From Microbacterium testaceum (lineage in GTDB: Bacteria > Actinomycetota > Actinomycetes > Actinomycetales > Microbacteriaceae): 64,000 bases of DNA. The notes under the pieces are model-generated. The model saw only the letters and a program-made list of their open reading frames with translations. It was not told where the DNA came from and did not search any database. Positions 41,758 through 48,803 of this stretch are shown in pieces (the stretch's first letter is position 1; every line of letters starts with the position of its first letter). Location of the stretch: contig NZ_CP121699.1 of assembly GCF_029761935.1 (NCBI RefSeq), forward strand, positions 1,488,001 to 1,552,000, in the 5' to 3' direction. The translations under genes were made by a program, and so were the position numbers.

Positions 41758-41830
41758 CGCGGCGATCCGGGCGGTCCCGGGCCTCGGCTCATAACCGAAG
41801 GCGTGGCGGGTTCGACTCCCGCCGTCGCGT
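41758..41830 (+). tRNA. tRNA-Met-like (CAU anticodon), unusual D arm
   Basis: All four arms can be drawn. The acceptor CGCGGCG (41758-41764) pairs with CGTCGCG (41823-41829) with one G-U. The D stem CCGG/CCGG has a six-base loop, and the anticodon loop is CTCATAA. The T arm GCGGG-TTCGACT-CCCGC is perfect. Oddities are A-T at positions 8-9, a short D loop without a clear G18-G19 pair, a C-A mismatch at the base of the anticodon stem, and no encoded CCA. It may be a divergent elongator or accessory tRNA, or a decayed copy. Confidence 0.5.
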
Positions 41831-41884
41831 CGACACCCCTTGGCAGATCGACGGATCGCTAGGGTATATCACGGAGGTATAGCC

Positions 41885-42355
41885 GTGACCCGAAGCTTCG
41901 ACCGCAGCCGCGCGTCGCACCTCGTGCGAGCTGCGCGCCTCGACCGCAAGATGTCTCAGGCAGATCTCGCGCGAGCGGCCGGGATGAGCCAGCCCAATGT
42001 GGCGGCCATCGAGAACGGGACGAGAAACCCCAGCGACGACGCCTTCGAGCGCCTGCTGCGGGCCGCCGACTACCGACCCAGCCTGGCCGTCGAAGAGAAA
42101 GCCGAAGCGATCGTCGAGGCAGGGCTGCGGCACGGACTCCGCGACATCCGCGTCTTCGGTTCGGTCGCGACCGGCGCCGATCACTTCACGTCGGACATCG
42201 ACCTTCTCGCTCGCGTCGACGCCGGACGCGGCTATTTCGACATCGCAGCCTTCACGCACACCGTGGAAGAGCTCACGGGCTTCGCCGTCGACGTGATCGT
42301 CGACGACGAGCACCGGCCTTCCTTCCTCGACTCGACGGCGTTGGCCGCCCTGTGA
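41885..42355 (+). CDS. XRE-HTH fused to MNT nucleotidyltransferase (antitoxin-like)
   Basis: A 156-residue fusion. Residues ~8-62 are an XRE-type helix-turn-helix (KMSQADLARAAGMSQPNVAA then IENGTRNPSDDAFERLLRAA). Residues ~75-150 are a minimal nucleotidyltransferase with the complete motif GSVATGADHFTSDIDLLARV and the third Asp in FAVDVIV. In MNT-HEPN modules this enzyme AMPylates the HEPN toxin and the HTH binds the promoter. GGAGGT precedes the GTG at 41885. The stop overlaps a GTG (42352-42355) that opens the HEPN gene, the classical arrangement. It lies 54 bases after the tRNA-like gene. Confidence 0.85.
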   Translation: MTRSFDRSRASHLVRAARLDRKMSQADLARAAGMSQPNVAAIENGTRNPSDDAFERLLRAADYRPSLAVEEKAEAIVEAGLRHGLRDIRVFGSVATGADHFTSDIDLLARVDAGRGYFDIAAFTHTVEELTGFAVDVIVDDEHRPSFLDSTALAAL

Positions 42356-42770
42356 CGGAATCCGAGTCGCAACCGGCCGCGCGCTTCCGGCGCGCACCGA
42401 GGGCGGAGCAGCCTCCTGCACCGCATGCCCAGGCGAACTTCCTCGAGAGCGTCGCGACGCGATCGGGGCCTTCCTCGGCCACGCGACAAGCGGAGGGAGG
42501 AGCGCGTTCCGGCGCACCTCGCCGTCGTACGCGTCCGGCTCGATGGCGATCATCCGAGCCGCAGCGCTCTTCGAGACCGACGAGTTCGCGCCGTTCGTCG
42601 CCGACACCCCCGCCGAGGTCGTCACCGCCCTCCGAACGATGCGCAACATCGCGTCGCACGCGGGATACCGGGCGATGAACGACGATCTTTTCTGGGTCAC
42701 GCTGACGGTCGAGCTTCCCCCGCACATCGCCTCGTGGCGACGCGCGGCCGAGGACTCCCCGTCACACTGA
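42352..42770 (+). pseudogene. HEPN-domain RNase toxin, apparently frameshifted
   Basis: The 3' two-thirds reads as a HEPN protein: ERRDAIGAFLGHATSGGRSA, MAIIRAAALFETDEFAPFVA, and the catalytic R-x4-H motif in LRTMRNIASHAGYRAMNDDL (Arg-His at 42642-42659), ending at 42770. That frame has no start codon upstream of 42543. The coupled GTG at 42352, overlapping the MNT stop, opens a different frame (TESESQPAARFRRAPRAEQP) that becomes implausible after about 42445. One indel near 42445-42455 would join them. Either the toxin is inactivated or this is a sequencing error. Without the shift, only a 75-residue fragment from ATG 42543 could be made. Confidence 0.6.
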
Positions 42771-42782
42771 CCCGCGGCGCTC

Positions 42783-43121
42783 CTACGCCTCCGCCGGCAG
42801 CGCTCCGCCTCGGGCGGGACGCCTCTTGCGTACCTCGCGCAGCACGATCTGCTCGGGGCACACCGTCGACAGGAAATCGCCCACAGACAGTGCCAGACGC
42901 TCCCCCACGAGCGAGTACAGGATGCGGTTCGCGTCACGTCGCTCGGAGACGAGACCGGCTTGGCGCAGCACACCGAGGTGCCGAGAGATCGTGGGCCCAC
43001 TGGCGTCGAACCGCGCCGCGATCTCACCCGCGGCCATCTCGCCGTCCTTCAGGTCCTGGAGGATCTGGCGGCGGGTGGGGTGCGCGAGAGCCGCGAAGAT
43101 GTCGGATGCCGCGTCGGTCAC
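42783..43121 (-). CDS. ArsR-family winged-helix repressor
   Basis: A 112-residue regulator with the ArsR fold: ALAHPTRRQILQDLKDGEMA, then AGEIAARFDASGPTISRHLG and the wing LVSERRDANRILYSLVGERL. No Cys-rich or alpha-5 metal site is visible, so it probably belongs to the metal-independent group (SdpR/YxaD-like). The GTG at 43119-43121 follows GAGGATC and is preferred over a TTG seven codons upstream. It is divergent from the DUF2071 gene, with a perfect 8-base dyad at 43162-43179 between them. Confidence 0.88.
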   Translation of the reverse strand: MTDAASDIFAALAHPTRRQILQDLKDGEMAAGEIAARFDASGPTISRHLGVLRQAGLVSERRDANRILYSLVGERLALSVGDFLSTVCPEQIVLREVRKRRPARGGALPAEA

Positions 43122-43161
43122 GATCCTCAATCTAGCACTCAAGCTAAATTGCGTGTAGCTT

Positions 43162-43179
43162 CTTCGCTAAATAGCGAAG
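43162..43179. promoter_or_regulatory. CTTCGCTA-N2-TAGCGAAG palindrome
   Basis: A perfect 18-base palindrome with 8-base arms lies between the divergent ArsR and DUF2071 genes and overlaps the ribosome binding region of the latter. A looser TAGC...GCTA dyad sits at 43132-43145 near the ArsR start. These are the likely binding sites of the ArsR protein, giving autoregulation and control of the DUF2071 gene. Confidence 0.65.
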
Positions 43180-43187
43180 GAGTTCCG

Positions 43188-43955
43188 ATGACGACGCAGA
43201 CCGACACCCTGGGTCGATGGACGGCGAGCAGGCGCCCCGTGGCCCCCATCCCCCGGATGGCCGCGACGATCGCACAGCGCGTGCTCGTGAACTACCGCGT
43301 CGACCCCGACGTCGCCCGGTCGCTGCTGCCCGACGGCATCCGCCCCCAGCTCGTCGACGGGAGCGCCGTGGCCGGCGTCTGCCTGATCCACCTCACCGCC
43401 TTCCGCCCCGCGTGGTTCGCTCCGGCGATCGGCCACCACAGCCGCAACGCCGCCCACCGCATCGCGGTCGAGGGGGACACTGCCGAGGGCCCGCAGACAG
43501 GCGTCTACATCCCCCGTCGACACAGTTCATCTCTTCTCGCACGACTGGTCGGCGGACGTGTCTTCCCCGGAACGCACGCCGCCGCCCGCGTCGATTTCCG
43601 CTCCACCGCCGACGACCTCGAGGTCCGCGTCGAGGCCGACGATCTGCGCGTCCGCGTCGCCGCGCGCCGGGGTCCCGGCATCCCGTTCCGCAGCACCCTC
43701 TTCGAGACCCTCGAGCAGTCCTCAACCTTCTTCCGGAAGGATGCCGTGGGCTGGTCGCCCACCCGCTCCGGTGCGCTCGAGGGGCTCCGGCTCGACACCG
43801 ACGCGTGGAAGGTCGAGCCGATCGCCGTCACCGCCCTCTCCTCGACTTTCTTCGACGCCCTGCCCGACGGCGCAGCGCAGTTCGACCACGCCCTCCTCAT
43901 GCGCGACGTGCCGACGCGATGGAGCAGTGTTCCGACATCCGCGACGATCTCGTGA
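43188..43955 (+). CDS. DUF2071 (YqjF-like) protein
   Basis: A 255-residue soluble protein. It contains the acetoacetate-decarboxylase-like DUF2071 pattern: LVNYRVDPDVARSLLPDGIR, then GSAVAGVCLIHLTAFRPAWF, GVYIPRRHSSSLLARLVGGR and a C-terminal FDHALLMRDVPTRWSS. Family members have no established function. AAGGAG precedes the ATG. Together with the divergent ArsR gene it forms a self-contained, probably inducible unit. Confidence 0.85.
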   Translation: MTTQTDTLGRWTASRRPVAPIPRMAATIAQRVLVNYRVDPDVARSLLPDGIRPQLVDGSAVAGVCLIHLTAFRPAWFAPAIGHHSRNAAHRIAVEGDTAEGPQTGVYIPRRHSSSLLARLVGGRVFPGTHAAARVDFRSTADDLEVRVEADDLRVRVAARRGPGIPFRSTLFETLEQSSTFFRKDAVGWSPTRSGALEGLRLDTDAWKVEPIAVTALSSTFFDALPDGAAQFDHALLMRDVPTRWSSVPTSATIS

Positions 43956-43974
43956 CTGCTGTCAGACTGGACGC

Positions 43975-44199
43975 ATGACCTCCTCCGCGCCCCAGGATGT
44001 GCCCGTCGGAAGCGAGGGCATCCGCCTCGGCCCGTTCATGAAGTTCGCCAGCATCCTCGACTCGGGCGGAGACGTCAAAGAGGCCATCATCGACGGCTAC
44101 GTCGAGGTAAACGGCGAGGTCGACCGCCGCCGCGGCCGCCAGCTGCAGGTGGGCGACGTCGTGACGTTCGAGGGTCGCTCCTTCCGCGTCCAGGCCTGA
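43975..44199 (+). CDS. S4-domain RNA-binding protein (YbcJ-like)
   Basis: A 74-residue protein consisting of one S4 RNA-binding domain: IRLGPFMKFASILDSGGDVK, EAIIDGYVEVNGEVDRRRGR and QLQVGDVVTFEGRSFRV. This is the usual size for stand-alone YbcJ/YaaA-type S4 proteins thought to act on rRNA or ribosomes. CAGACT (43963-43968) lies six bases before the ATG, again a leaderless arrangement. A GC-rich hairpin follows at 44216-44244. Confidence 0.88.
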   Translation: MTSSAPQDVPVGSEGIRLGPFMKFASILDSGGDVKEAIIDGYVEVNGEVDRRRGRQLQVGDVVTFEGRSFRVQA

Positions 44200-44215
44200 C
44201 GGAGCCCACGCGAAA

Positions 44216-44244
44216 GGCCCGCCACCCCGAGGGGGAAGCGGGCC
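44216..44244 (+). terminator. hairpin terminator after S4 gene
   Basis: GGCCCGC (44216-44222) pairs with GCGGGCC (44238-44244) around a 15-base loop, 17 bases after the S4 stop and before the convergent His-rich gene. It can serve both directions. Confidence 0.65.
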
Positions 44245-44285
44245 TCGAGACACCCCGCGCTCGTGACACGGGATGCCGCTCGAGC

Positions 44286-44582
44286 TCAGTGCTCGTCGTA
44301 GTGATCGGTGTGCAGCGCGTGGCGGTGGCCGTCGTGCACGTAGTCGGCGTGGTCGTCGTGCGTCACCTTCTCGTGGCCGCAGTCGTCGCCGTGACGGTGC
44401 TCGTCGACGCCGTGCTCCGCCTTCGACTCGTGCTCGTCGTAGTGATCGCCGTGCAGCGCATGGTGGTGCGTGCCGTGCACGTAGTCGACGTGGTCGCCGT
44501 GCTCGATCTTCTGGTGGCCGCAGTCGTCGCCGTGCGCGTGCTCGTCGACGGAGTGCTCGGCGTGGGTCTCAGCAGTGCTCAT
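44286..44582 (-). CDS. histidine-rich metal-binding repeat protein
   Basis: A 98-residue protein with 26 His and about 20 Asp/Glu, built from two 47-residue repeats. Each contains VDEH.HGDDCGH.K..H.DH.DYVH and ALH.DHYDEH. There is no signal peptide and no recognised fold. The composition implies high-capacity zinc (or nickel/cobalt) binding through His, Asp and the single Cys per repeat. It starts inside the stop codon of the SmtB/CzrA-type regulator gene (ATGA, 44579-44582), so it is the regulated partner: a probable cytoplasmic zinc buffer or chaperone. That role is inferred. Confidence 0.78.
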   Translation of the reverse strand: MSTAETHAEHSVDEHAHGDDCGHQKIEHGDHVDYVHGTHHHALHGDHYDEHESKAEHGVDEHRHGDDCGHEKVTHDDHADYVHDGHRHALHTDHYDEH

Positions 44583-44932
44583 TCTTCGTTCCCCTGATCG
44601 GTCGGTTCGGTGACGTGGGCGATCGCGTCGAGCACGACGTGAGCGACGTGCTGGTCGGCGAGGGCGTAACGGATCTCTTTGCCCTCGCGTTCCGAGCTCA
44701 CGAGTCCCGACTGCCGCAGAATCCGCAGGTGTTGCGACACCAGCGGCTGCGACAATCCGGCAAGCTCTGCGAGCGCCCCGACCGTGAGCGGTTCGCGGCT
44801 CAGCAGCCAGACGAGCGCCAGGCGCGACTCGTTGCCGAGAACCTTGAACAGCTCGGCGGCCTCCTCGAGCCCCGCGATCTTGTCCACGGCATCCAGATCA
44901 CCACACACATGCACAAATTGCAATGTGTTCAC
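44579..44932 (-). CDS. SmtB/CzrA-type zinc-responsive ArsR repressor
   Basis: A 117-residue ArsR/SmtB regulator. The winged helix is LFKVLGNESRLALVWLLSRE ... LAGLSQPLVSQHLRILRQSG. The C-terminal helix contains DQHVAHVVLDAIAHVTE: Asp93, His95, His106 and Glu109 match the alpha-5 site D-x-H-x10-H-x2-E of the zinc/cobalt sensors CzrA and SmtB exactly. Zinc binding should release it from DNA and switch on the downstream His-rich gene. The GTG at 44930-44932 is the first start; another in-frame GTG lies six codons in. Dyads near 44935-44960 (AACGG...CCGTT) may be its operator. Confidence 0.9.
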   Translation of the reverse strand: MNTLQFVHVCGDLDAVDKIAGLEEAAELFKVLGNESRLALVWLLSREPLTVGALAELAGLSQPLVSQHLRILRQSGLVSSEREGKEIRYALADQHVAHVVLDAIAHVTEPTDQGNEE

Positions 44933-44978
44933 CTATTCGGGAACGGTTCTCGTTTCCGTTATCGCGGCAGGGCGACGA

Positions 44979-45101
44979 TCACCCCTGCCGCCCCTTGAAG
45001 CGCGGGTTGAGCTTGTTGATCACGAACACCTTGCCGCGTCGACGCACGACCTGCGCACCGGGCTGCTTCTTCAGGGATCTGATCGACGCGCGGACCTTCA
45101 T
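44979..45101 (-). CDS. rpmJ: 50S ribosomal protein L36, zinc-free paralogue
   Basis: A 40-residue L36 ([20 protein letters not shown] ... [15 protein letters not shown]). The four zinc-ligand positions of the standard L36 (C-x2-C ... C-x4-H) are replaced, so this is the C-minus form made under zinc starvation to free zinc from ribosomes. The extended GRQG tail is typical of type B actinobacterial L36. AAGGAGG lies just before the ATG. The upstream 17-base palindrome at 45115-45131 is probably the Zur operator, shared with the divergent CobW-like gene. Confidence 0.93.
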   Translation of the reverse strand: MKVRASIRSLKKQPGAQVVRRRGKVFVINKLNPRFKGRQG

Positions 45102-45114
45102 GGCATCCTCCTTG

Positions 45115-45131
45115 TTGATAAGCGTTATCAA
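45115..45131. promoter_or_regulatory. Zur-like operator TTGATAA-GCG-TTATCAA
   Basis: A perfect 17-base palindrome lies 14 bases upstream of the L36 start and 50 bases upstream of the divergent CobW-like gene. An outer CTTG/CAAG pair extends the symmetry with a small offset. AT-rich palindromes containing TGATAA..TTATCA in front of C-minus ribosomal protein genes are typical of zinc-uptake regulator sites. Confidence 0.75.
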
Positions 45132-45180
45132 TAACAAGCTAGAGTGTCCCCACTCCCCTGACAAATGAGAGGTGGATGCC

Positions 45181-46176
45181 ATGCCCCGCACGATCGCCAT
45201 CATGGGCGTGTGCGCCCCCGAGCGCCGCACCTACGCGGAACGGACCGCCGTCGCGCTCTCACGCCCCCTTCACCTGCTTCGCTACGCCGACCTGCGCGTG
45301 TCCCACGCGCTCCCCCTCCCCCGCCCGCGGGCGAACGACGCGCAGACCGTGGTCGACCTCGGCACCGACGTCGACCTGATCCACGCGATCGCGGCGCGCG
45401 GCGGGTCGGAGGTCGAGGCGGTGTGCGTGGTCGACGCCCGCCACATGATCGGCGACCTCCTCGACGACGCCGCCCTCTCGGCATCCGCGAGACCCGGCGA
45501 CACCCGCGGCGACATCGGCGCCCGGGCGCGCCAGGCCGCGCTGGCGCTGGAGCTTGCGACGCGCATCGTCTGGGTCAACTGGGAGCAGGTGCCCACGCCG
45601 GCGCTCGCCGTCCAGATGGCGCTGGCGTCGCACCTGAACCCCGCCGCCGTCGTGCGCCTGTCGCGCGACCCGCTCAGCGACCTGCGCTCGGCCGCGACGC
45701 ACGAGGGCGAGATCCTCGAGCGGGCGGGGTGGGTGCGTGCGTTGAACGGCGAACACGACCCCTACATGCGCGACAACCGCGTGATGACGCTCGCGTACGA
45801 GCAGGTGCGGCCGTTCCACCCCGCGCGCCTCTCGGCGACCCTCGATCGCCTCGACGCCGGCGCCGCCGGCCGGCTGGTGCGCTCGGCCGGGTTCTGCCGC
45901 CTGGCATCGCGCCCCGGCATCCTGGCCCGCTGGGAACACGTCGGGTCCGCGATGTGGATCGAACCGCTCGGCGCCGACGACGGCCGCATGGGCCTGGGGC
46001 AGGAGATCGTGTTCACCGGTCTCGACCTCTCGGCGCCCAAGCTCGCTCACCTCCTCGACCACGCCGTCCTGACCGACGAGGAGTTCGCCGGCGGCCCCGC
46101 GACCTGGCTCGCCTTCGACGACCCCCTGCCGGCATGGCCCGCGGTGGAGTCATCGATCCCGGATGCCACCGACTGA
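45181..46176 (+). CDS. CobW/COG0523-like protein with degenerate P-loop
   Basis: A 331-residue protein related to G3E/COG0523 metallochaperone GTPases. The C-terminal half has the CobW_C pattern ([54 protein letters not shown]). The N-terminal position of the GxxGxGKT Walker A reads [20 protein letters not shown], lacking the Lys-Thr, and no CxCC metal motif is seen. GTP hydrolysis is therefore doubtful. The position beside the zinc-free L36 and Zur palindrome suggests a zinc-starvation role. ATG 45181 has AGGTGG upstream; a GTG at 45172 is an alternative. Confidence 0.82.
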   Translation: MPRTIAIMGVCAPERRTYAERTAVALSRPLHLLRYADLRVSHALPLPRPRANDAQTVVDLGTDVDLIHAIAARGGSEVEAVCVVDARHMIGDLLDDAALSASARPGDTRGDIGARARQAALALELATRIVWVNWEQVPTPALAVQMALASHLNPAAVVRLSRDPLSDLRSAATHEGEILERAGWVRALNGEHDPYMRDNRVMTLAYEQVRPFHPARLSATLDRLDAGAAGRLVRSAGFCRLASRPGILARWEHVGSAMWIEPLGADDGRMGLGQEIVFTGLDLSAPKLAHLLDHAVLTDEEFAGGPATWLAFDDPLPAWPAVESSIPDATD

Positions 46177-46225
46177 CCGTGTCAAGCCGGTCGCCCGCAC
46201 CGTCCGGGGGGAGGAACGTGAACGC

Positions 46226-46435
46226 ATGAGCACTCCTGACATCCCCTCCCGCCACTCCGACGACGCCCGCGCCGACTCGGCCGCCCCCACCGACGCCGTC
46301 ACCGACGAGGTCCGCGAAGACGCCGCCCAGGCCGAGGAGCACGTGAACCTCGACGACCGCACCGGCGACGCCCTCGACGGTGACGCCGCTCCCGCCGACG
46401 ACCCCGGCTTCCCCGCCGCCGAAGGTCACGCCTGA
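46226..46435 (+). CDS. small acidic hypothetical protein
   Basis: A 69-residue protein with a composition unlike globular proteins: over a quarter Asp/Glu and many Ala/Pro (VTDEVREDAAQAEEHVNLDD, GDAAPADDPGFPAAEGHA). It is probably disordered. GGGAGGAAC lies upstream of the ATG, and a strong terminator follows its stop, supporting it as a real expressed gene. The function is unknown; it lies downstream of the CobW-like gene and could be co-transcribed. Confidence 0.6.
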   Translation: MSTPDIPSRHSDDARADSAAPTDAVTDEVREDAAQAEEHVNLDDRTGDALDGDAAPADDPGFPAAEGHA

Positions 46436-46452
46436 CCTTCCCCGCACTCGAG

Positions 46453-46488
46453 AGGGGCGCCCGTTCTGCTGCGGCAGGGGGCGCCCCT
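46453..46488. terminator. bidirectional GC-rich terminator
   Basis: AGGGGCGCCC (46453-46462) pairs perfectly with GGGCGCCCCT (46479-46488) around a 16-base loop, followed by TCGTTCG. It separates the acidic small gene from the convergent ABC permease gene. Confidence 0.8.
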
Positions 46489-46521
46489 TCGTTCGCTCGG
46501 TCTCGATGACCGCGTGGGCAG

Positions 46522-47610
46522 CTAGGCGATGCGCGTCCCGGGCGGCAGCCGCTTCGCGGGCGTCCGCGTGCGGGAGATGCCCCACGCGAGCAGCCCACCG
46601 GCCAGCAGCAGCTGGAAGAACAGCCCCACGAACCAGCTCGGCGCGGTGCCCGCGATCCGTTGCTCGGTACTCGGATACGACTCGACGCTCGACCCGCGCG
46701 AGAGAGCGCACCCGTCGAACGACGTGGTCGCATCGGGCGCGATCTGCGCCAGGCGGACGCCCGACGCGATCTGAGAGAACAGATCGGTCGGGTTGCCGTT
46801 CTCGTACGTCGGCGGAGTCGCGTCGGCGAGGATGACGAAGGGGTTGGCCGCGAGGATCCACCAGACGCGATCGAACCGGGGTTGCTCGGAGACATAGCTC
46901 GACTCCACGCACGGCAGCTCGTCGTAGCTCGGGCAATTCGGCGAGGTCGAGGGCGAACTCAGGTCGCACCCCAGGGGCACCGCGTTCCCATCGACGTCGC
47001 GGCTGATCGTCGTCGTCTGCGTGCGCAGAGCCGCCCCGCCCAGCCCGAAGGCGATGAGCGTGCCCACCGTCAACGCCGCCACCAAGAGATACGTCGACGC
47101 GACCGAGAAGATCGGCCGGGCGATCACCGCGCTCAGCCCCACCCCGATCGCCGCCACGACGCCGACCTCGATGATCAGGATCAGCAGCGACGTGACGATC
47201 GCTGCGGCGTTGAGTTCGCCGGCAAGAGTGGCCACGACAAGGAACGGCAGCGCCACGACGAGGAACGCCAGTCCCGAGATCCACGCGGCGAGGAACTTGC
47301 CGATCACGATCTCGCTCGTGGTGACCAGGGTGACCTGCACGGGTGCGAGGGTCGCGGCATCCCGATCGCCGTTCACCGCGCTCCCGCTCAAAGTGGGCGA
47401 CACCAACAGCGTGAGCAGCAGGACGAGCATGATGACGAGCGAGAAGAACCACTCGCTGCCGCCGGTCGTCAGCGAGAACGCGGCGAACGAGAGGCTCAGC
47501 AGAGCCACCAGGATGACGGCGAAGATGCCGAGGAGCACGTACCACCCGACGGAGCGCACGCGCTGGCGCAGCTCGATGCCGATGATCGTGCGCAGGCGAT
47601 GCAGGTTCAC
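46522..47610 (-). CDS. ABC-2 type transporter permease
   Basis: A 362-residue membrane subunit with six or seven hydrophobic segments. It starts MNLHRLRTIIGIELRQRVRS, the amphipathic cytoplasmic helix typical of ABC-2 permeases. A large extracytoplasmic loop with four Cys (GCDLSSPSTSPNCPSYDELPC ... DGCAL) separates the last two helices and may be disulphide-bonded. The GTG overlaps the stop of the ATPase gene (GTGA, 47607-47610). It probably forms an exporter with that ATPase; the substrate is unknown. Confidence 0.88.
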   Translation of the reverse strand: MNLHRLRTIIGIELRQRVRSVGWYVLLGIFAVILVALLSLSFAAFSLTTGGSEWFFSLVIMLVLLLTLLVSPTLSGSAVNGDRDAATLAPVQVTLVTTSEIVIGKFLAAWISGLAFLVVALPFLVVATLAGELNAAAIVTSLLILIIEVGVVAAIGVGLSAVIARPIFSVASTYLLVAALTVGTLIAFGLGGAALRTQTTTISRDVDGNAVPLGCDLSSPSTSPNCPSYDELPCVESSYVSEQPRFDRVWWILAANPFVILADATPPTYENGNPTDLFSQIASGVRLAQIAPDATTSFDGCALSRGSSVESYPSTEQRIAGTAPSWFVGLFFQLLLAGGLLAWGISRTRTPAKRLPPGTRIA

Positions 47611-48671
47611 GAGGTGCTCCCGTCGTCGGTGCGATCGGCATCCGTCACAGGATGCGCGGCGGGCGGCGCCCAGGAGCCGGGCGGAGACGCATCTCGCGGC
47701 CCCGCCGGGCCATCGGGGAGGTCGGGTGTCGGAGGCGAGGCCTCGGCCCTCAGGTCGAGGAACGCGTGCTCGAGGTCGCCCACTGCCGGGGCGAACTCGA
47801 CGATCGGGAGCCCCGCGCTCACGAGCGAGCGCAGCCCCGCGACCGCTGCCGCCTCGTCGGAGAAGGGCACGAGGACGTCGCGCCGGTCGACCCGCACCTC
47901 TTCGGCCGTCCGCCCGAGGGCGGCCGTAACGTCGCCCCGCACGGACTCGGTCGACCGAGCGAGGTCTGCGGCGACACGCACACGCCACACCCGCACGCGG
48001 GTCGCCGCGGCGGCGACGCGATCGGTGCCGACGGTCCGCCCGTCGACCATGAACACGGCGTCGTCCACGACCTCTTCGAGTTCGGACAGCACGTGGCTCG
48101 AGATGAGGATCGTGCGCCCCTCGCCCGCCAGCCGCCGCAGCAGCACGCGCAAGGCGATACGCGCCTGGGGATCGAGGCCCGACGCGGGCTCATCGAGCAA
48201 CAGCACCCGGGGGTCGTGCACCAGAGCACGCGCGAGCGCCAGTCTCTGCTTCTGCCCGCGAGACAGCACGCGAGCGGGCGAGGCGGCGAGCGCACCGAGG
48301 TCGACGAGCTCCAGCAGGTGGTCGGCCCGGGCCCGCGCGTCGTCTCGCGACAGGTCGTAGAGCTGCGCCGTGGCGACCAGCACCTCGCGCGAGGTGAGGC
48401 TCGGCCACGCGCCCAGGGAGTCCGGCATCCATCCGAGAAGGCGACGCGCGCCGGCCGGGTCGGAGACGGGGTCGATGCCGCCGATGCGCATCTCGCCCTC
48501 ATCGGGCCGCAGCAGCGACGCGAGCATGAGCATGAGGGTCGTCTTGCCCGAGCCGTTGGGCCCGACGAGCCCGGTGACCCGACCGGGGAGGGCCGTGAAC
48601 GTCACCTGCTGCACGGCGTGCACCGCGCCGAAGGACCGTTTGACTCCTGCGACGTCGATACCGGCATCCAT
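47607..48671 (-). CDS. ABC transporter ATP-binding protein
   Basis: A 354-residue ATPase. It has Walker A GLVGPNGSGKTTLMLML, signature LSRGQKQRLALARALVHDP, Walker B VLLLDEPASGLDP and H-loop ILISSHVLSELEEVV. The first ~220 residues are the nucleotide-binding domain of the CcmA/NatA export type. The C-terminal ~130 residues include a domain of the kind often found in such exporters and an acidic Pro-rich tail. The ATG at 48669-48671 has GTGAGG upstream. It is coupled to the permease, giving a two-gene exporter. Confidence 0.93.
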   Translation of the reverse strand: MDAGIDVAGVKRSFGAVHAVQQVTFTALPGRVTGLVGPNGSGKTTLMLMLASLLRPDEGEMRIGGIDPVSDPAGARRLLGWMPDSLGAWPSLTSREVLVATAQLYDLSRDDARARADHLLELVDLGALAASPARVLSRGQKQRLALARALVHDPRVLLLDEPASGLDPQARIALRVLLRRLAGEGRTILISSHVLSELEEVVDDAVFMVDGRTVGTDRVAAAATRVRVWRVRVAADLARSTESVRGDVTAALGRTAEEVRVDRRDVLVPFSDEAAAVAGLRSLVSAGLPIVEFAPAVGDLEHAFLDLRAEASPPTPDLPDGPAGPRDASPPGSWAPPAAHPVTDADRTDDGSTS

Positions 48672-48803
48672 AGCCTCACCATAGAGGGAGCCCTCGACAC
48701 CCCCGAGGGCCACCGACGTCGATCCCCCCGTCCGTCCTCGGCGATTCCGCGGCGCGCCCGGGATTCGCGCGCGCTCACCGCCCGCGCGTGTCCTCGACGT
48801 GAT

